Notes: a model not told the origin generated them from the letters alone. A stretch of DNA of 64,000 bases from JASLZO01 sp965247995 (GCA_965247995.1 OZ252041.1:1364001-1428000); one strand, 5' to 3'; positions 44,498 through 52,381 are shown, counted from the stretch's first letter. Numbers and translations: made by a program.

Positions 44498-46003
44498 GTG
44501 CGGGTGGAGCCGCGTGGTGACCGGCGCGCCGAACCTCACGAACTGTTGACGACGTCTCCCACCCAGCCACGCAGTCTGCAGGCGCGTGTACCGCGGCTGC
44601 GAGCGCTCCCATATCGATGGCTTGCTCTGGGGGTTGCGGCGCTTGCGGGTTCGTTGACTCCGCTCGAGGCGAACCTCGTAATCGTGTCGCTACCGAGCAT
44701 GGCGCGCGCGCTTGACGTGCCAGCGGCCGATGTGATCTGGGCCATGGTCCCGGCGACTCTGACCACCGTCGGGCTGGCCTTACCGATTGCGGAGCTGAGC
44801 GGCCGTTGGGGTCGGCGGAACCTGTTCCGTATTGGCTTCTGGGTGTTCGCCGCTGGCGCCTTGATGGCAATGGCAGCGCCGAATCTCCTTTGGTTGGTCG
44901 TCGCCCGTGCAGTCCAAGGGATCGGTATCGGGCTGTTCGCCTCGGTCCGGAACGCGGTCGCGGTAGAAGCGATGCCAGAGCGGCGCCGCGGTTTGGCGCT
45001 CGGTGTTGTGCTCGCGTCGGTTGGGATCGGAGGCACAATCGCGCCGTTCCTCGCTGGCTGGCTGCTCGCTGCGTTTGGGTGGCGGGCGATCTTCGGTGCG
45101 GAAGCCGTCGTTGGATTCACAGCTGCAGTTGTCGCCTTCTGCATCCTGACGCCGGAGGCGCCGGATGAACGCACGAGACGGCCATTTGACTTTGTGAGCG
45201 GGGTGCTCGTGTTCGGCGGGATCGCGGGGCTACTCGTCGCAGGGAACCGAGTGCCTTCCCTCGGCGTCACCTCGCCCTTGGTGATGGGGTTAGGCATCAG
45301 CGGGACAGCCGCCTTGGCACTCTTCGTCGCAAGGCAATTGCGGGTCGAGCATCCTCTCCTGGACGTCACGATCTTCCGGTCCCGGGCATTCACGGCGCCG
45401 ACCGTAGGATTGATGCTCCAGATGTTGTCGTTCGCGACCGCGGTGGTGTTGACGCCGTTCCTGCTCGAAGGCGCACTGGGTCTGACAACGCGGGCCGCGT
45501 CTACTGTCTTCGTAGCTGCCGCGTTCGGCCTTTTCTTAGGCGGGTTGCCGGGCGGACTGCTCTACGACCGCGTTGGACTGTCGCGGATCGCAATCACGAG
45601 CTTGACGGTCATGGTGGTGGCCTTTGCCTGGCTGACCACCGTGAGTGAGCAGACCTCGGTCTTTCACGTCGTCCTTGCGTTGGCGGTCATTGGATTGACG
45701 GAGGGCGTCTTCCAGTCGGCCGCCGCTGCGGGACTGGTAGCCGCTGCCCCATCGTCAAAGCTCGCGTTGGGGTCGGCAATGTTCATGATCAGCATCATGC
45801 TGCCGATCACTGTCGGGTTGACGATTGGGGGCACGCTGCTCTCCGCCCGGCTTGGGACGCACGAAGCCGCGATAGGCGCTGGGCCCGCGGCGGTAGCAAT
45901 GGCCTACACAGATGTCGCGTTCGTAGGACTCGGTTTCGCGGCGGCCTCACTGGCCGTCCTCGCGGTGTTCCGCGCTCCGCGACTGCCGGCTGCTGCCCGT
46001 TGA
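44498..46003 (+). CDS. MFS transporter, DHA2-like family (second of pair)
   Basis: A 501-residue membrane protein. An about 40-residue basic cytosolic head precedes LTPLEANLVIVSLPSMA (helix 1), then ELSGRWGRRNLFRIGF (motif A) and VGIGGTIAPFLAGWLLAAFGWRAIFG (motif C). It lies 18 bases after its paralogue. The sequences are diverged enough that the two may form a heteromer or serve different substrates. GTG start at 44498; an ATG two bases earlier is out of frame. Confidence 0.86.
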   Translation: MRVEPRGDRRAEPHELLTTSPTQPRSLQARVPRLRALPYRWLALGVAALAGSLTPLEANLVIVSLPSMARALDVPAADVIWAMVPATLTTVGLALPIAELSGRWGRRNLFRIGFWVFAAGALMAMAAPNLLWLVVARAVQGIGIGLFASVRNAVAVEAMPERRRGLALGVVLASVGIGGTIAPFLAGWLLAAFGWRAIFGAEAVVGFTAAVVAFCILTPEAPDERTRRPFDFVSGVLVFGGIAGLLVAGNRVPSLGVTSPLVMGLGISGTAALALFVARQLRVEHPLLDVTIFRSRAFTAPTVGLMLQMLSFATAVVLTPFLLEGALGLTTRAASTVFVAAAFGLFLGGLPGGLLYDRVGLSRIAITSLTVMVVAFAWLTTVSEQTSVFHVVLALAVIGLTEGVFQSAAAAGLVAAAPSSKLALGSAMFMISIMLPITVGLTIGGTLLSARLGTHEAAIGAGPAAVAMAYTDVAFVGLGFAAASLAVLAVFRAPRLPAAAR

Positions 46004-46021
46004 GCCGGGCGGCGATACGAG

Positions 46022-46492
46022 TTACGAACCGCCCTGAATCCCCCGCAACGCCTCTAACGCTTCGTTGGCGTGGCGCTCCATGTCCCGAGGGTCGTCGACG
46101 ACGTGGCGGAGGATCCCCTCTTTATCGACGACAAAGGTCTTGCGCGCCGTAACCCCACGTTCCTCGCTGAACGCACCTAGGGCCTTCGCACCGTCGTGCG
46201 TCGGGAAACCACTGACCATCTGGAAGCTGACGCCGCAGTGGTCGCCGAAGGCTCGCTGCGTCGGGGCCATGTCGACAGAGACACCCCAAACCTGGGTGTC
46301 GAGCTGCTCGAATTCCGGCAGTAGCCGTTGGAACTCTTGCAGCTCCCGCTCTCAACCACCGGTGAACGCCGCGACGTAGAAGGCGATGACGACGTTGCGC
46401 TGGCCTTTCTGTTTTGAGAGCGTCACGGTCTCACGGTCTGCCGTCCGGAAACTGACCTCGGGCGCTGGTTGGCCCACGGCTGGAGTAGTCAT
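46022..46492 (-). CDS. Peroxiredoxin with in-frame TGA at the catalytic position, probable selenoprotein
   Basis: Read through one TGA at 46352-46354, the frame from the ATG at 46492 (GGGAG eight bases upstream) gives a 156-residue AhpC/TSA peroxiredoxin: GQPAPEVSF opening, VVIAFYVAAFTGG, then residue 47 = TGA, then ERELQEFQ, and FVVDKEGILRHVV near the end. In homologues the peroxidatic cysteine follows F-T-G-x, exactly where the TGA lies. Both sides are intact and in frame, so decay is unlikely. A short stem (6 bp, loop GCAAG) starts 6 bases after the TGA, a possible bacterial SECIS. The TGA ends the frame for ordinary gene callers, which would start at Met75 and lose the active site. Cys86 might act as resolving residue. 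Convergent with the MFS gene; sodX is upstream. Confidence 0.8.
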
Positions 46493-46562
46493 GCTCACGC
46501 TCCCTTCACAGGTGCCTTAGCGTAATGGTGTCCGTAACGGACGCAACGAGTATAGTCCCGCC

Positions 46563-47027
46563 TCAATTGCCACTAGGGCCTCGCAGGACACGCCCGGTCC
46601 GGATGCTCGGTGCGTAGCGGTACCACACACGCCCTACGATCTCGTGCCGCTGCACAGGACCGAAAACCCGTGAGTCGCGGCTAACGGTCCGGTTGTCGCC
46701 GAGCACCCAGTGTTCGCCCGGTGCGAGTGCGTGCGTTGCGTCGCCTCCCGGGTCCGTTGTGTCAGGGGTTGGATCGCCGGGGACCGCAGCGATGCGTTTG
46801 AGAGTTTCAACTCCCGCGACGGAGCGCTTCAGCAGCACGATATCGCCACGAGACGGGCTCCCACCCAACCGATACGCAGCACGGCTTACAAGAACGCGAT
46901 CTCCGTCGGAGAGTGCCGGTTCCATGCTGTCACCGCGAACGACAACCCTGATCGAGGAAGCCGCGTCAGCCGCAACAACTCCCAGATGCGACAGGCGGTC
47001 CGCGATCCCGGCCACGAGCGCGATCAT
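46563..47027 (-). CDS. sodX: Nickel superoxide dismutase maturation protease (S26 signal-peptidase-like)
   Basis: A 154-residue S26-family Ser/Lys protease with serine 34 in RGDSMEPALSDGDRV, lysine 77 in ETLKRIAAVPGD, and the box E region WVLGDNRTVSRDSRVFGPV. It is much shorter than a housekeeping signal peptidase and lacks a clear membrane anchor. It is divergent from sodN, the arrangement known for SodX, which removes the NiSOD propeptide so that His1 becomes free to bind nickel. The function is inferred mainly from this adjacency. Confidence 0.88.
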   Translation of the reverse strand: MIALVAGIADRLSHLGVVAADAASSIRVVVRGDSMEPALSDGDRVLVSRAAYRLGGSPSRGDIVLLKRSVAGVETLKRIAAVPGDPTPDTTDPGGDATHALAPGEHWVLGDNRTVSRDSRVFGPVQRHEIVGRVWYRYAPSIRTGRVLRGPSGN

Positions 47028-47100
47028 CGTGAGGGAAGGAGCCGTGCTCTGTTGGTGAAGTCCATGGCTTCAGAACGAGTCAATGGGGCGCCGGTTTCCC

Positions 47101-47130
47101 TTGTTGGCGCGAGGGCTATCGTGCTATAAA
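47101..47130 (+). promoter_or_regulatory. Candidate sodN promoter
   Basis: TTGTTG at 47101-47106 and TATAAA at 47125-47130 are 18 bases apart, about 50 bases before the NiSOD start. TTGGCG at 47104 with 15-base spacing is an alternative. The 153-base space between sodX and sodN should carry both promoters. I do not see a convincing Nur-type palindrome. Confidence 0.4.
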
Positions 47131-47180
47131 TCAGCCGCATTCGTCGTGCTTACCACTGCAACAACTGGGGGAGGGACCCG

Positions 47181-47678
47181 ATGACTCCGTTCAACGCAAT
47201 CTTACGAATCGCCGATCGTGTAGCAGGGCCAGGCCGGACCGCGCACGCACACTGCGACATCCCGTGTGGAATCTACGATCCACACGCGGCGCAGGTCGCG
47301 GCACACACCGTGGTCCGAATGAACGCACTGATCGCCGATCTGGCGAAGGATGACATGGAAGCGTATGGCTCGAAGCTGGGCCGTTACGTGTTGGCCAAGG
47401 AAGAACACGCCGAGCTGGTGAAGAAGGAAATCCGGATCCTTTGGGGCGACTACTTCCGGCCCGAGCACGTAGAACAGTATCCGAACCTGCACAACCTGGT
47501 GTTCACCGCCATGAAGCAAGCGTCCGCAGCGCGCCAGAACGTGAGCATGGACGCCGCTCAGAGCCTCCTGGCGTCGGTACAGGAGATCGCAGAGATCTTC
47601 TGGAAGACGAAGGGCGCCGAAGTGCGTCGGGCCCCGTCACGGCAAACGTCAGGCGGAGAGATCGTCTACCCGGCGTAG
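47181..47678 (+). CDS. sodN: Nickel-type superoxide dismutase
   Basis: A 165-residue NiSOD precursor. After a 23-residue propeptide the nickel hook reads HCDIPCGIYDPHAAQ (H24, C25, C29), matching the HCDLPCGVY signature. The four-helix body (VAAHTVVRMNALIADL; YVLAKEEHAELVKKEIRILWGDYF; EQYPNLHNLVFTAMKQASAARQ) has the normal size. It removes superoxide in the cytosol as a homohexamer. SodX, the likely propeptide-cleaving protease, is divergent from it. A hairpin terminator follows. Confidence 0.96.
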   Translation: MTPFNAILRIADRVAGPGRTAHAHCDIPCGIYDPHAAQVAAHTVVRMNALIADLAKDDMEAYGSKLGRYVLAKEEHAELVKKEIRILWGDYFRPEHVEQYPNLHNLVFTAMKQASAARQNVSMDAAQSLLASVQEIAEIFWKTKGAEVRRAPSRQTSGGEIVYPA

Positions 47679-47700
47679 CTTCAACTCCACGATTGATAGT

Positions 47701-47731
47701 AGGCGGCGTCCTTCGGGCGCCGCCTTTCGTT
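47701..47731 (+). terminator. Intrinsic terminator of sodN
   Basis: A G/C-rich stem with one bulged T and a TTCG loop (47701-47725), followed by TTCGTTT, 22 bases after the sodN stop. It touches the 3' end of the convergent gene. Confidence 0.85.
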
Positions 47732-48243
47732 TAGGGATAGCCGGTGGTGGGCGCGTACTCGGGAACCGACGCGATCTCCCCATTTCCAGATATGAACCAC
47801 CCGTAGTGGCCACTGGGGGCGTTCGTGGCGGTCACGTTCAACGTCGAATCGGCGGAGTTGATGACATGGGCCGAGTTCAAGAACCCGGCTTCGGCTAGTA
47901 GGCCGATGTCGATCCAAGAACAGACCTCGGACCGATCGCTGCCATCGCATTGATACACGGTGATGTCGCCCTCGCGGGGCACCCCGGTAACGCCTTCGAT
48001 CGTCGGCCATGGCTTGAGCGCCGACGGCGCGATGCGGTATTCGGCAACGGCCTCGGCGAGCGCGGCGCGGTCTGCGGAGTACGCTCGCCGCTCACCCCAG
48101 GTAAGGACTGAAGGGCCAAAGACCGAGATCAACCACACAGCGGCGGTGGCGGCCACGACCAGCACTAGGAGTTGGATGCCGAAACGTCGGAGGGTGGCAC
48201 GCACGTTCGCCCAAGCCCTGTGGTCCTGACCTGACCCGATCAC
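47731..48243 (-). CDS. Membrane-anchored exported protein of unknown function
   Basis: A 170-residue protein with one N-terminal membrane segment (FGIQLLVLVVAATAAVWLISVFG) after about 20 basic residues, then an exported domain of some 120 residues with two cysteines (YQCDGSDRSEVC) likely to form a disulfide, and a short Gly/Thr-rich end. The layout (TM helix followed by RAYSADRAALAEAVAEYR) resembles pilin-like proteins, but no G/F-T-L-x-E prepilin cleavage motif is present. Function unknown. It converges on sodN. Confidence 0.6.
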   Translation of the reverse strand: MIGSGQDHRAWANVRATLRRFGIQLLVLVVAATAAVWLISVFGPSVLTWGERRAYSADRAALAEAVAEYRIAPSALKPWPTIEGVTGVPREGDITVYQCDGSDRSEVCSWIDIGLLAEAGFLNSAHVINSADSTLNVTATNAPSGHYGWFISGNGEIASVPEYAPTTGYP

Positions 48244-48285
48244 TGTCCGACGCTGCGCATGACCGTCGGCGCCGAGGCCGGGTGA

Positions 48286-48513
48286 TCAGCTTTCGCGATG
48301 TATCTCGAGGCTCTCGCCGGGCCCGAGCGCGACCCGCCGGACGCTGACGTTGTACTTCAGAAGCCAGTACCAGAGCGTGCCCTTGCTGATGCCCAGTTGC
48401 TCGGACATGCCCGGGAGGCCCAACTCGTTATAGAGCTCGGGCAAAAGGCGTTCCAGAGGACGTCCATAACGCTCCTCTACTTGACGCATAAGTCGGGTCT
48501 TCTGACGGGCCAA
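48286..48513 (-). CDS. Small helix-turn-helix protein
   Basis: A 75-residue basic protein containing MSEQLGISKGTLWYWLLKYNV, a good helix-turn-helix with recognition helix KGTLWYWLLKY. TTG start at 48513 with GGAGG five bases upstream. A sigma-70-like promoter lies upstream. It resembles small sequence-specific DNA-binding proteins of mobile elements or developmental-type regulators. Targets are unknown; its own A/T-rich upstream region has an inverted repeat that may be its site. Confidence 0.7.
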   Translation of the reverse strand: MARQKTRLMRQVEERYGRPLERLLPELYNELGLPGMSEQLGISKGTLWYWLLKYNVSVRRVALGPGESLEIHRES

Positions 48514-48536
48514 ATGGACCTCCGAAAAACGGACTC

Positions 48537-48566
48537 AGTCTACGGACGGCCCCGAGAAAATGTCAA
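48537..48566 (-). promoter_or_regulatory. Promoter of the small HTH gene
   Basis: On the minus strand TTGACA (48566-48561, a perfect -35 hexamer) and TAGACT (48542-48537) are 18 bases apart, placing the start about 15-20 bases before the TTG codon. Just upstream, ATTTCA (48581-48586) and TGAAAT (48596-48601) form a 6-bp inverted repeat with 9-base spacer in an unusually A/T-rich stretch, a candidate operator. Confidence 0.6.
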
Positions 48567-48742
48567 GCGTTTTGGAACCCATTTCAAAAATAGTCTGAAA
48601 TATTTGTTCTAATTGTGGTATCCAGAGTCACTGCGCGTGGTGTCCTTGACCCGCATCAGCGCCGTTTCTACATTCATCCGCGCCGTGAGGCACAATACGA
48701 CTGCGAGACCGGTCAAGGGAGACCGCACTGATCACCGAACTG

Positions 48743-49249
48743 ATGAAGTCATGGGTCAACGCCGTGCGGCGAAACCATGCTGCGGAACACGCCACCATTG
48801 CGGTCGCATCGCGGCGGCTTGATACCATCGGGCAATTGGGGGGTCGGGCCGTGTTGAACGGGTTCTACGTTTACGGGCCTGCGCCGACGGAGGTGATCGA
48901 AGCGTCGGCCCGGGAGGCGGTCCAGCGGTTGAAGGGTGGCGAGGCCCGGCTTGCGGTGTCGCCGTTTTGTGGGACGAACTTCCTGCTCGCCAGCGCGGTC
49001 ACGACCGTCAGCGCGGCGCTGGTCTTAGGTGGCCGAGGGCGCTTCCAACGACTACCCCACGCGGTGGCGGTGGGCGTCTTCGCGCTCATCGGATCTTTCA
49101 GGGCGGGTGCGGAGGTGCAGCGGCGGTGGACGACCGAACCGGACGTCGGGTCGATGCGGATCGACCGTGTCGTCCGACGTCGGGCGGGGCGACATGCAGT
49201 TCACCGGGTGTACACGCAGATGGACGAAACGAACCACGACCAGTTGTAG
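48743..49249 (+). CDS. DUF6391-like membrane protein
   Basis: A 168-residue protein opening with an RRNHAAEHATIAVASRR motif, whose H-x3-H-like arrangement recalls the DUF6391 family (a loose memory-based match). A conserved AVSPFCGTNFLLA segment comes before two hydrophobic helices (LASAVTTVSAALVLGG; LPHAVAVGVFALIGSFRAG), and the end is basic. The His/Glu motif near the start might bind a metal. It lies just upstream of tRNA-Arg and appears to be the last host gene before the integrated element. Confidence 0.6.
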   Translation: MKSWVNAVRRNHAAEHATIAVASRRLDTIGQLGGRAVLNGFYVYGPAPTEVIEASAREAVQRLKGGEARLAVSPFCGTNFLLASAVTTVSAALVLGGRGRFQRLPHAVAVGVFALIGSFRAGAEVQRRWTTEPDVGSMRIDRVVRRRAGRHAVHRVYTQMDETNHDQL

Positions 49250-49278
49250 GCTTGACCCCGTCCGATCAGCCAGCACGC

Positions 49279-49355
49279 GTCCCCGTAGCTCAGCTGGACA
49301 GAGCAGCTGACTTCTAATCAGCGGGTCGCAGGTTCGAATCCTGCCGGGGACGCCA
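49279..49355 (+). tRNA. tRNA-Arg (TCT)
   Basis: Complete cloverleaf: acceptor GTCCCCG pairs with CGGGGAC, anticodon stem GCTGA/TCAGC around loop CTTCTAA (anticodon TCT), T-loop GGTTCGAATC. CCA is encoded. An integrase gene begins 46 bases after it, so this tRNA is the probable attachment site of the element to its right. Confidence 0.96.
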
Positions 49356-49391
49356 ACCACGAGTTGGCGCGCTTCCTGACTGTTGTATACT
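49351..49391 (+). promoter_or_regulatory. Inverted repeat and integrase promoter at the tRNA 3' end
   Basis: CGCCAAC (49351-49357) and GTTGGCG (49363-49369) form a perfect 7-bp inverted repeat that includes the tRNA CCA end. The right arm overlaps a -35-like TTGGCG (49364-49369), followed after 16 bases by TATACT (49386-49391). The integrase ATG at 49401 is only nine bases after the -10, so its mRNA would be leaderless. The repeat may be an integrase-binding site. Confidence 0.5.
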
Positions 49392-49400
49392 CATTACACC

Positions 49401-50384
49401 ATGACTACAGAATCATCTCAGCGGCTGATATCGCCATTTTTTGGTGCAGATAATCGGACGTCCGATAAACGTACTGGGTGGGAACGCGAGCTCGACGAGT
49501 CGTTCGATGGGCTCGGCAGGCTGTTTCGTACGTCGTTGCGTGCTAAACGGCGTCAGCCCAGCACGATTCGGACCTATGCGGAGGCCGTACGGCTGTTGCA
49601 GGCCCATCTGCGCAGCAAGGGGATGCCGCTCGACGTGGTGAGCATCCGACGTGAGCACGTCGAGGACTTCCTCGCGGATTTGGGGGAACGCGCGAAACCG
49701 ACAACGGTGAAGAACCGGTTCCTGAGCCTTCAACAATGGTTCAAGTGGCTCGTTGAGGAAGGCGAGATCCGGGAATCACCGATGGCCCGCATGAAGGCCC
49801 CAGCTACTCCCCTGGAACCAGCTCCGGTGCTCACGGAGGAAGGGTTGAAGGCGCTGATTCGTGCGTGCGAAGGCAAGGGATTCGACGATCGCCGCGACAT
49901 GGCGCTCCTGCGCCTTTATATGGATACGGGTGCGCGACTGTCCGAGATCGCAACGTTGGAGGTCGGCGCTCTGGATCGCGACGCGCAGGTCGCGCTGGTG
50001 ACTGGGAAAGGGAATCGGATCCGTGGAGTGCCATTCGGACCCCGAGCGTCGCTCGCACTCGAGCGATACCTCCGACAACGGGAGACCCACGCGCATGCGA
50101 AGACCGCGGCATTGTGGTTGGGCCTTCGAGGGCCCATGACACCAAACGGTGCCTTCCAGGCGTTGAAACGTCGAGCGAAGCGCGCAGGGATTGACAATTT
50201 GCACCCGCACCTGTTCAGGCACACGTTCGCACATCAGTGGCTGGCGGATGGTGGCAGCGAGGGTGATCTGATGCGGCTTATGGGTTGGCGGAGCCGCCAG
50301 ATGCTGACCCGGTACGCGGCTTCAACCGCGGATCAACGAGCTCGAGAAGCATATTGGAATCGGGGGTTCGGCGACCGGTTTTAG
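49401..50384 (+). CDS. int: Tyrosine integrase of the element
   Basis: A 327-residue tyrosine recombinase with a core-binding domain (RQPSTIRTYAEAVRLLQAHLRSKG) and a catalytic domain: arginine in TGARLSEIATLEVG, lysine in GKGNRIRGVPFG, H-x-x-R in HLFRHTFAHQWL, tryptophan in place of the second histidine in LMGWRSRQMLTRYA, and the tyrosine nucleophile. The GW replacement is common in phage and ICE integrases. It reads away from tRNA-Arg. It is distinct from the housekeeping Xer recombinase at 10 kb. Confidence 0.9.
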   Translation: MTTESSQRLISPFFGADNRTSDKRTGWERELDESFDGLGRLFRTSLRAKRRQPSTIRTYAEAVRLLQAHLRSKGMPLDVVSIRREHVEDFLADLGERAKPTTVKNRFLSLQQWFKWLVEEGEIRESPMARMKAPATPLEPAPVLTEEGLKALIRACEGKGFDDRRDMALLRLYMDTGARLSEIATLEVGALDRDAQVALVTGKGNRIRGVPFGPRASLALERYLRQRETHAHAKTAALWLGLRGPMTPNGAFQALKRRAKRAGIDNLHPHLFRHTFAHQWLADGGSEGDLMRLMGWRSRQMLTRYAASTADQRAREAYWNRGFGDRF

Positions 50385-50502
50385 GGCGGGCCGACCGGAG
50401 GGCGCGAGCTAGCCTGAACGCTGGAATCCACCATGCGGTGATGGGTTCGAAAACAAACACGCTGGTGACCAGGACGATGGGGAAGGGGGTTATCTGACGA
50501 CA

Positions 50503-50793
50503 ATGGCACGCGATGACTCGTGGATCGACGCCGAAGTGGAGCGCGCGGTGCTGGGGCGGGCGACATGGACCTCCTCGGGTGGGTTAATCGAATGGGAATG
50601 CATGACCTGTATGGAGTCGTACGGCCCGGTCGAGGTGCCGGTTGGCTGCGCACGCAAAGGCCATGACGTGAGATTGGCAGCGCTAATCGAATACATGGAG
50701 CGCGACGAAGAACACGACAAGCGCGTGCGCGAGGTGTACTACTGGCTTGACGTGTGGCAGGAGCGGAGGCAGGGAACGGTCGGAGGAAGGTAG
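50503..50793 (+). CDS. Small putative zinc-binding protein
   Basis: A 96-residue acidic protein. A C-x2-C pair in CMTCMES is followed by C and H in GCARKGHD, a plausible four-ligand zinc site similar to short zinc fingers. The rest is charged helix (EYMERDEEHDKRVREVYYWLDVWQE). ATG with a G-rich stretch upstream. It lies between the integrase and the convergent metalloprotease-like gene and could be a small DNA- or protein-binding factor of the element. No family recognised. Confidence 0.55.
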   Translation: MARDDSWIDAEVERAVLGRATWTSSGGLIEWECMTCMESYGPVEVPVGCARKGHDVRLAALIEYMERDEEHDKRVREVYYWLDVWQERRQGTVGGR

Positions 50794-50797
50794 CGAG

Positions 50798-52381
50798 TCA
50801 TCGCCGCGAGCGTCGTCTTGGTCGGCGCATGCTTGACCGCGTGTGAGCACGAACCCCTCTACCATCGAGCTGTTTCTGAGTCGGTGGTCCAGAACCGGCT
50901 GAAAGGCCGAAGAACGGCGAGTGCCGAGCAACTGATGACGTGTGTGTCGCGGTGGCACCTCGCTTTGTCCCGAGCGGTATGAGCTCGCCGTCTCTCCACT
51001 CGGCTACACCCGCATTGCCACGGGTGAGGCCTCCGGTGACGATGTTGTCGATAGCTGCTCGCCGATCGAGGTCGCCATCTGGCGAATAGATGTGCGTATG
51101 CAGCTTGAGATTCCCGACTCCTTCGAGTTCGCCCCGGTAAGACCAGTAGGTGTCGATCGCTTCGTTCTCCCCGTAGATCTGCAGATGGGCCAGAGCCGTG
51201 TCGGGGAAGTGATTCTGGACGACCTTCCGGGCGGGCCTCCCCGACCGGCCGCGAAACATGCGTTTGACGGCGTTGTCACGTTGGTCAACCGACGTGAACG
51301 TCCGGAGTTGTCCCACACGCTCGAGCGCGGAATTCTCTGTCTCGATTCGACCGCGTGCGATATCAACCTCGGTCTTCATTGCTTTGGCGTCATGTTTTGC
51401 CCGCCCATCTTGCCCGCGGAGACCAACGACCACCTGTTTGTCGTGGATCATCAGCTCTTCGGGTGAGGCATCCTCCGGCACCCCCGCGTGAGCTTTATTG
51501 ATGGGACGCAGTCGGGAGTAGTACCCGGCGTTTTCGGAATCTGGCGCTTGGCGAACGCGGGCCAGAGTCTCAATACTTGTCATCGCCTCCTCGAGGTCGC
51601 GGTCGGTCCCCGTAAGCCAGTAACCAGGCCGCCCATCGATCTCGCCGTGGCGCTCAGGGTCGCGGTAACGCAAGAAATGGACGAGTTCATGCGTGAGAGT
51701 ATCTTGATCCAAGGGATCTCCCGCACGAGGTCCAATTGAGTCTGGGGTTCGAAGTAGAAACTTCGGATCCACGGTTATCTCGTCGTGCTCCGTTGCACCC
51801 TCAACTGCTTGGAAGACTCCAGCGACGTTCGCGGCCGGGGGCCGCCGGATCCTGATCAGCAATCCACGCATGAGCCGACGCTCACGCTCTGTGAAGTTTT
51901 GGCGGAGGATCTCCACGACGGCGTCGCGTTGCTGGCGCGTCGACGCGAGGATCGCCATGCCGAACCCCTTCTCACGCAGTTCCGCCGGCGCGGCCCATCT
52001 AGCGTCGGGGGTGTCGACACCCTTGTAGTCGCTCTCATTCGGGTGCAGCCACCACAGGTACTGGGCGACCCGGTCGGTCTCGTCGGTTCGCTTCGCCCCT
52101 GAAGCGACATGGTCGGCCTGGATCCCCAAATCCACGAACGGGGACCGCATCCGGCCTTCACGGTCGCCTTCTCCTATATCGAGCAGCCGGATGATTGCGA
52201 GGTTCTTCGGGATGTTGCCGTTCTTGTTGACCGGGACGATTCCTTGGATGCGGTCAAGCGCGTCTTTGACAACGACGGAACCGGTGTGCCTACCGGTCGC
52301 TTTGGCGAGGGTCTGGACGGACCAACCCCGAGGCAACTTCAGGGGGTCGGCGCTCCCGCGTGTTTCAGGCTCCGGGTCCAC
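50798..52381 (-). CDS. Large element protein with HExxH metallopeptidase-like motif
   Basis: A 527-residue protein, GTG start with GGAGG upstream. Residues 231-235 read HELVH in TLTHELVHFLRYRD, and glutamates at 264-271 (DRDLEEAMTSIE) are suitably placed as a third zinc ligand, as in gluzincins. The N-terminal 180 residues have a nucleic-acid-binding-like basic stretch (RERRLMRGLLIRIRRPP); the C-terminal part ends in a strongly basic tail (SSMRRPRRRSRR). No signal peptide or membrane segment. It might process structural proteins or act on the host. It is last in the minus-strand block, 27 bases after the preceding gene. Confidence 0.55.
   Translation of the reverse strand: MDPEPETRGSADPLKLPRGWSVQTLAKATGRHTGSVVVKDALDRIQGIVPVNKNGNIPKNLAIIRLLDIGEGDREGRMRSPFVDLGIQADHVASGAKRTDETDRVAQYLWWLHPNESDYKGVDTPDARWAAPAELREKGFGMAILASTRQQRDAVVEILRQNFTERERRLMRGLLIRIRRPPAANVAGVFQAVEGATEHDEITVDPKFLLRTPDSIGPRAGDPLDQDTLTHELVHFLRYRDPERHGEIDGRPGYWLTGTDRDLEEAMTSIETLARVRQAPDSENAGYYSRLRPINKAHAGVPEDASPEELMIHDKQVVVGLRGQDGRAKHDAKAMKTEVDIARGRIETENSALERVGQLRTFTSVDQRDNAVKRMFRGRSGRPARKVVQNHFPDTALAHLQIYGENEAIDTYWSYRGELEGVGNLKLHTHIYSPDGDLDRRAAIDNIVTGGLTRGNAGVAEWRDGELIPLGTKRGATATHTSSVARHSPFFGLSAGSGPPTQKQLDGRGVRAHTRSSMRRPRRRSRR

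Noticed and set aside
46022..46270. Treating the 82-residue C-terminal peroxiredoxin part as a truncated pseudogene
   Set aside because: The upstream half is intact in the same frame with a ribosome binding site, and the only interruption is TGA at the catalytic position, which selenocysteine explains better.
46318..46330. Second small stem with loop TACT (minus strand) further downstream of the TGA as the SECIS element
   Set aside because: Only four base pairs, and the loop lacks the G expected at its start; the nearer stem is a better candidate.
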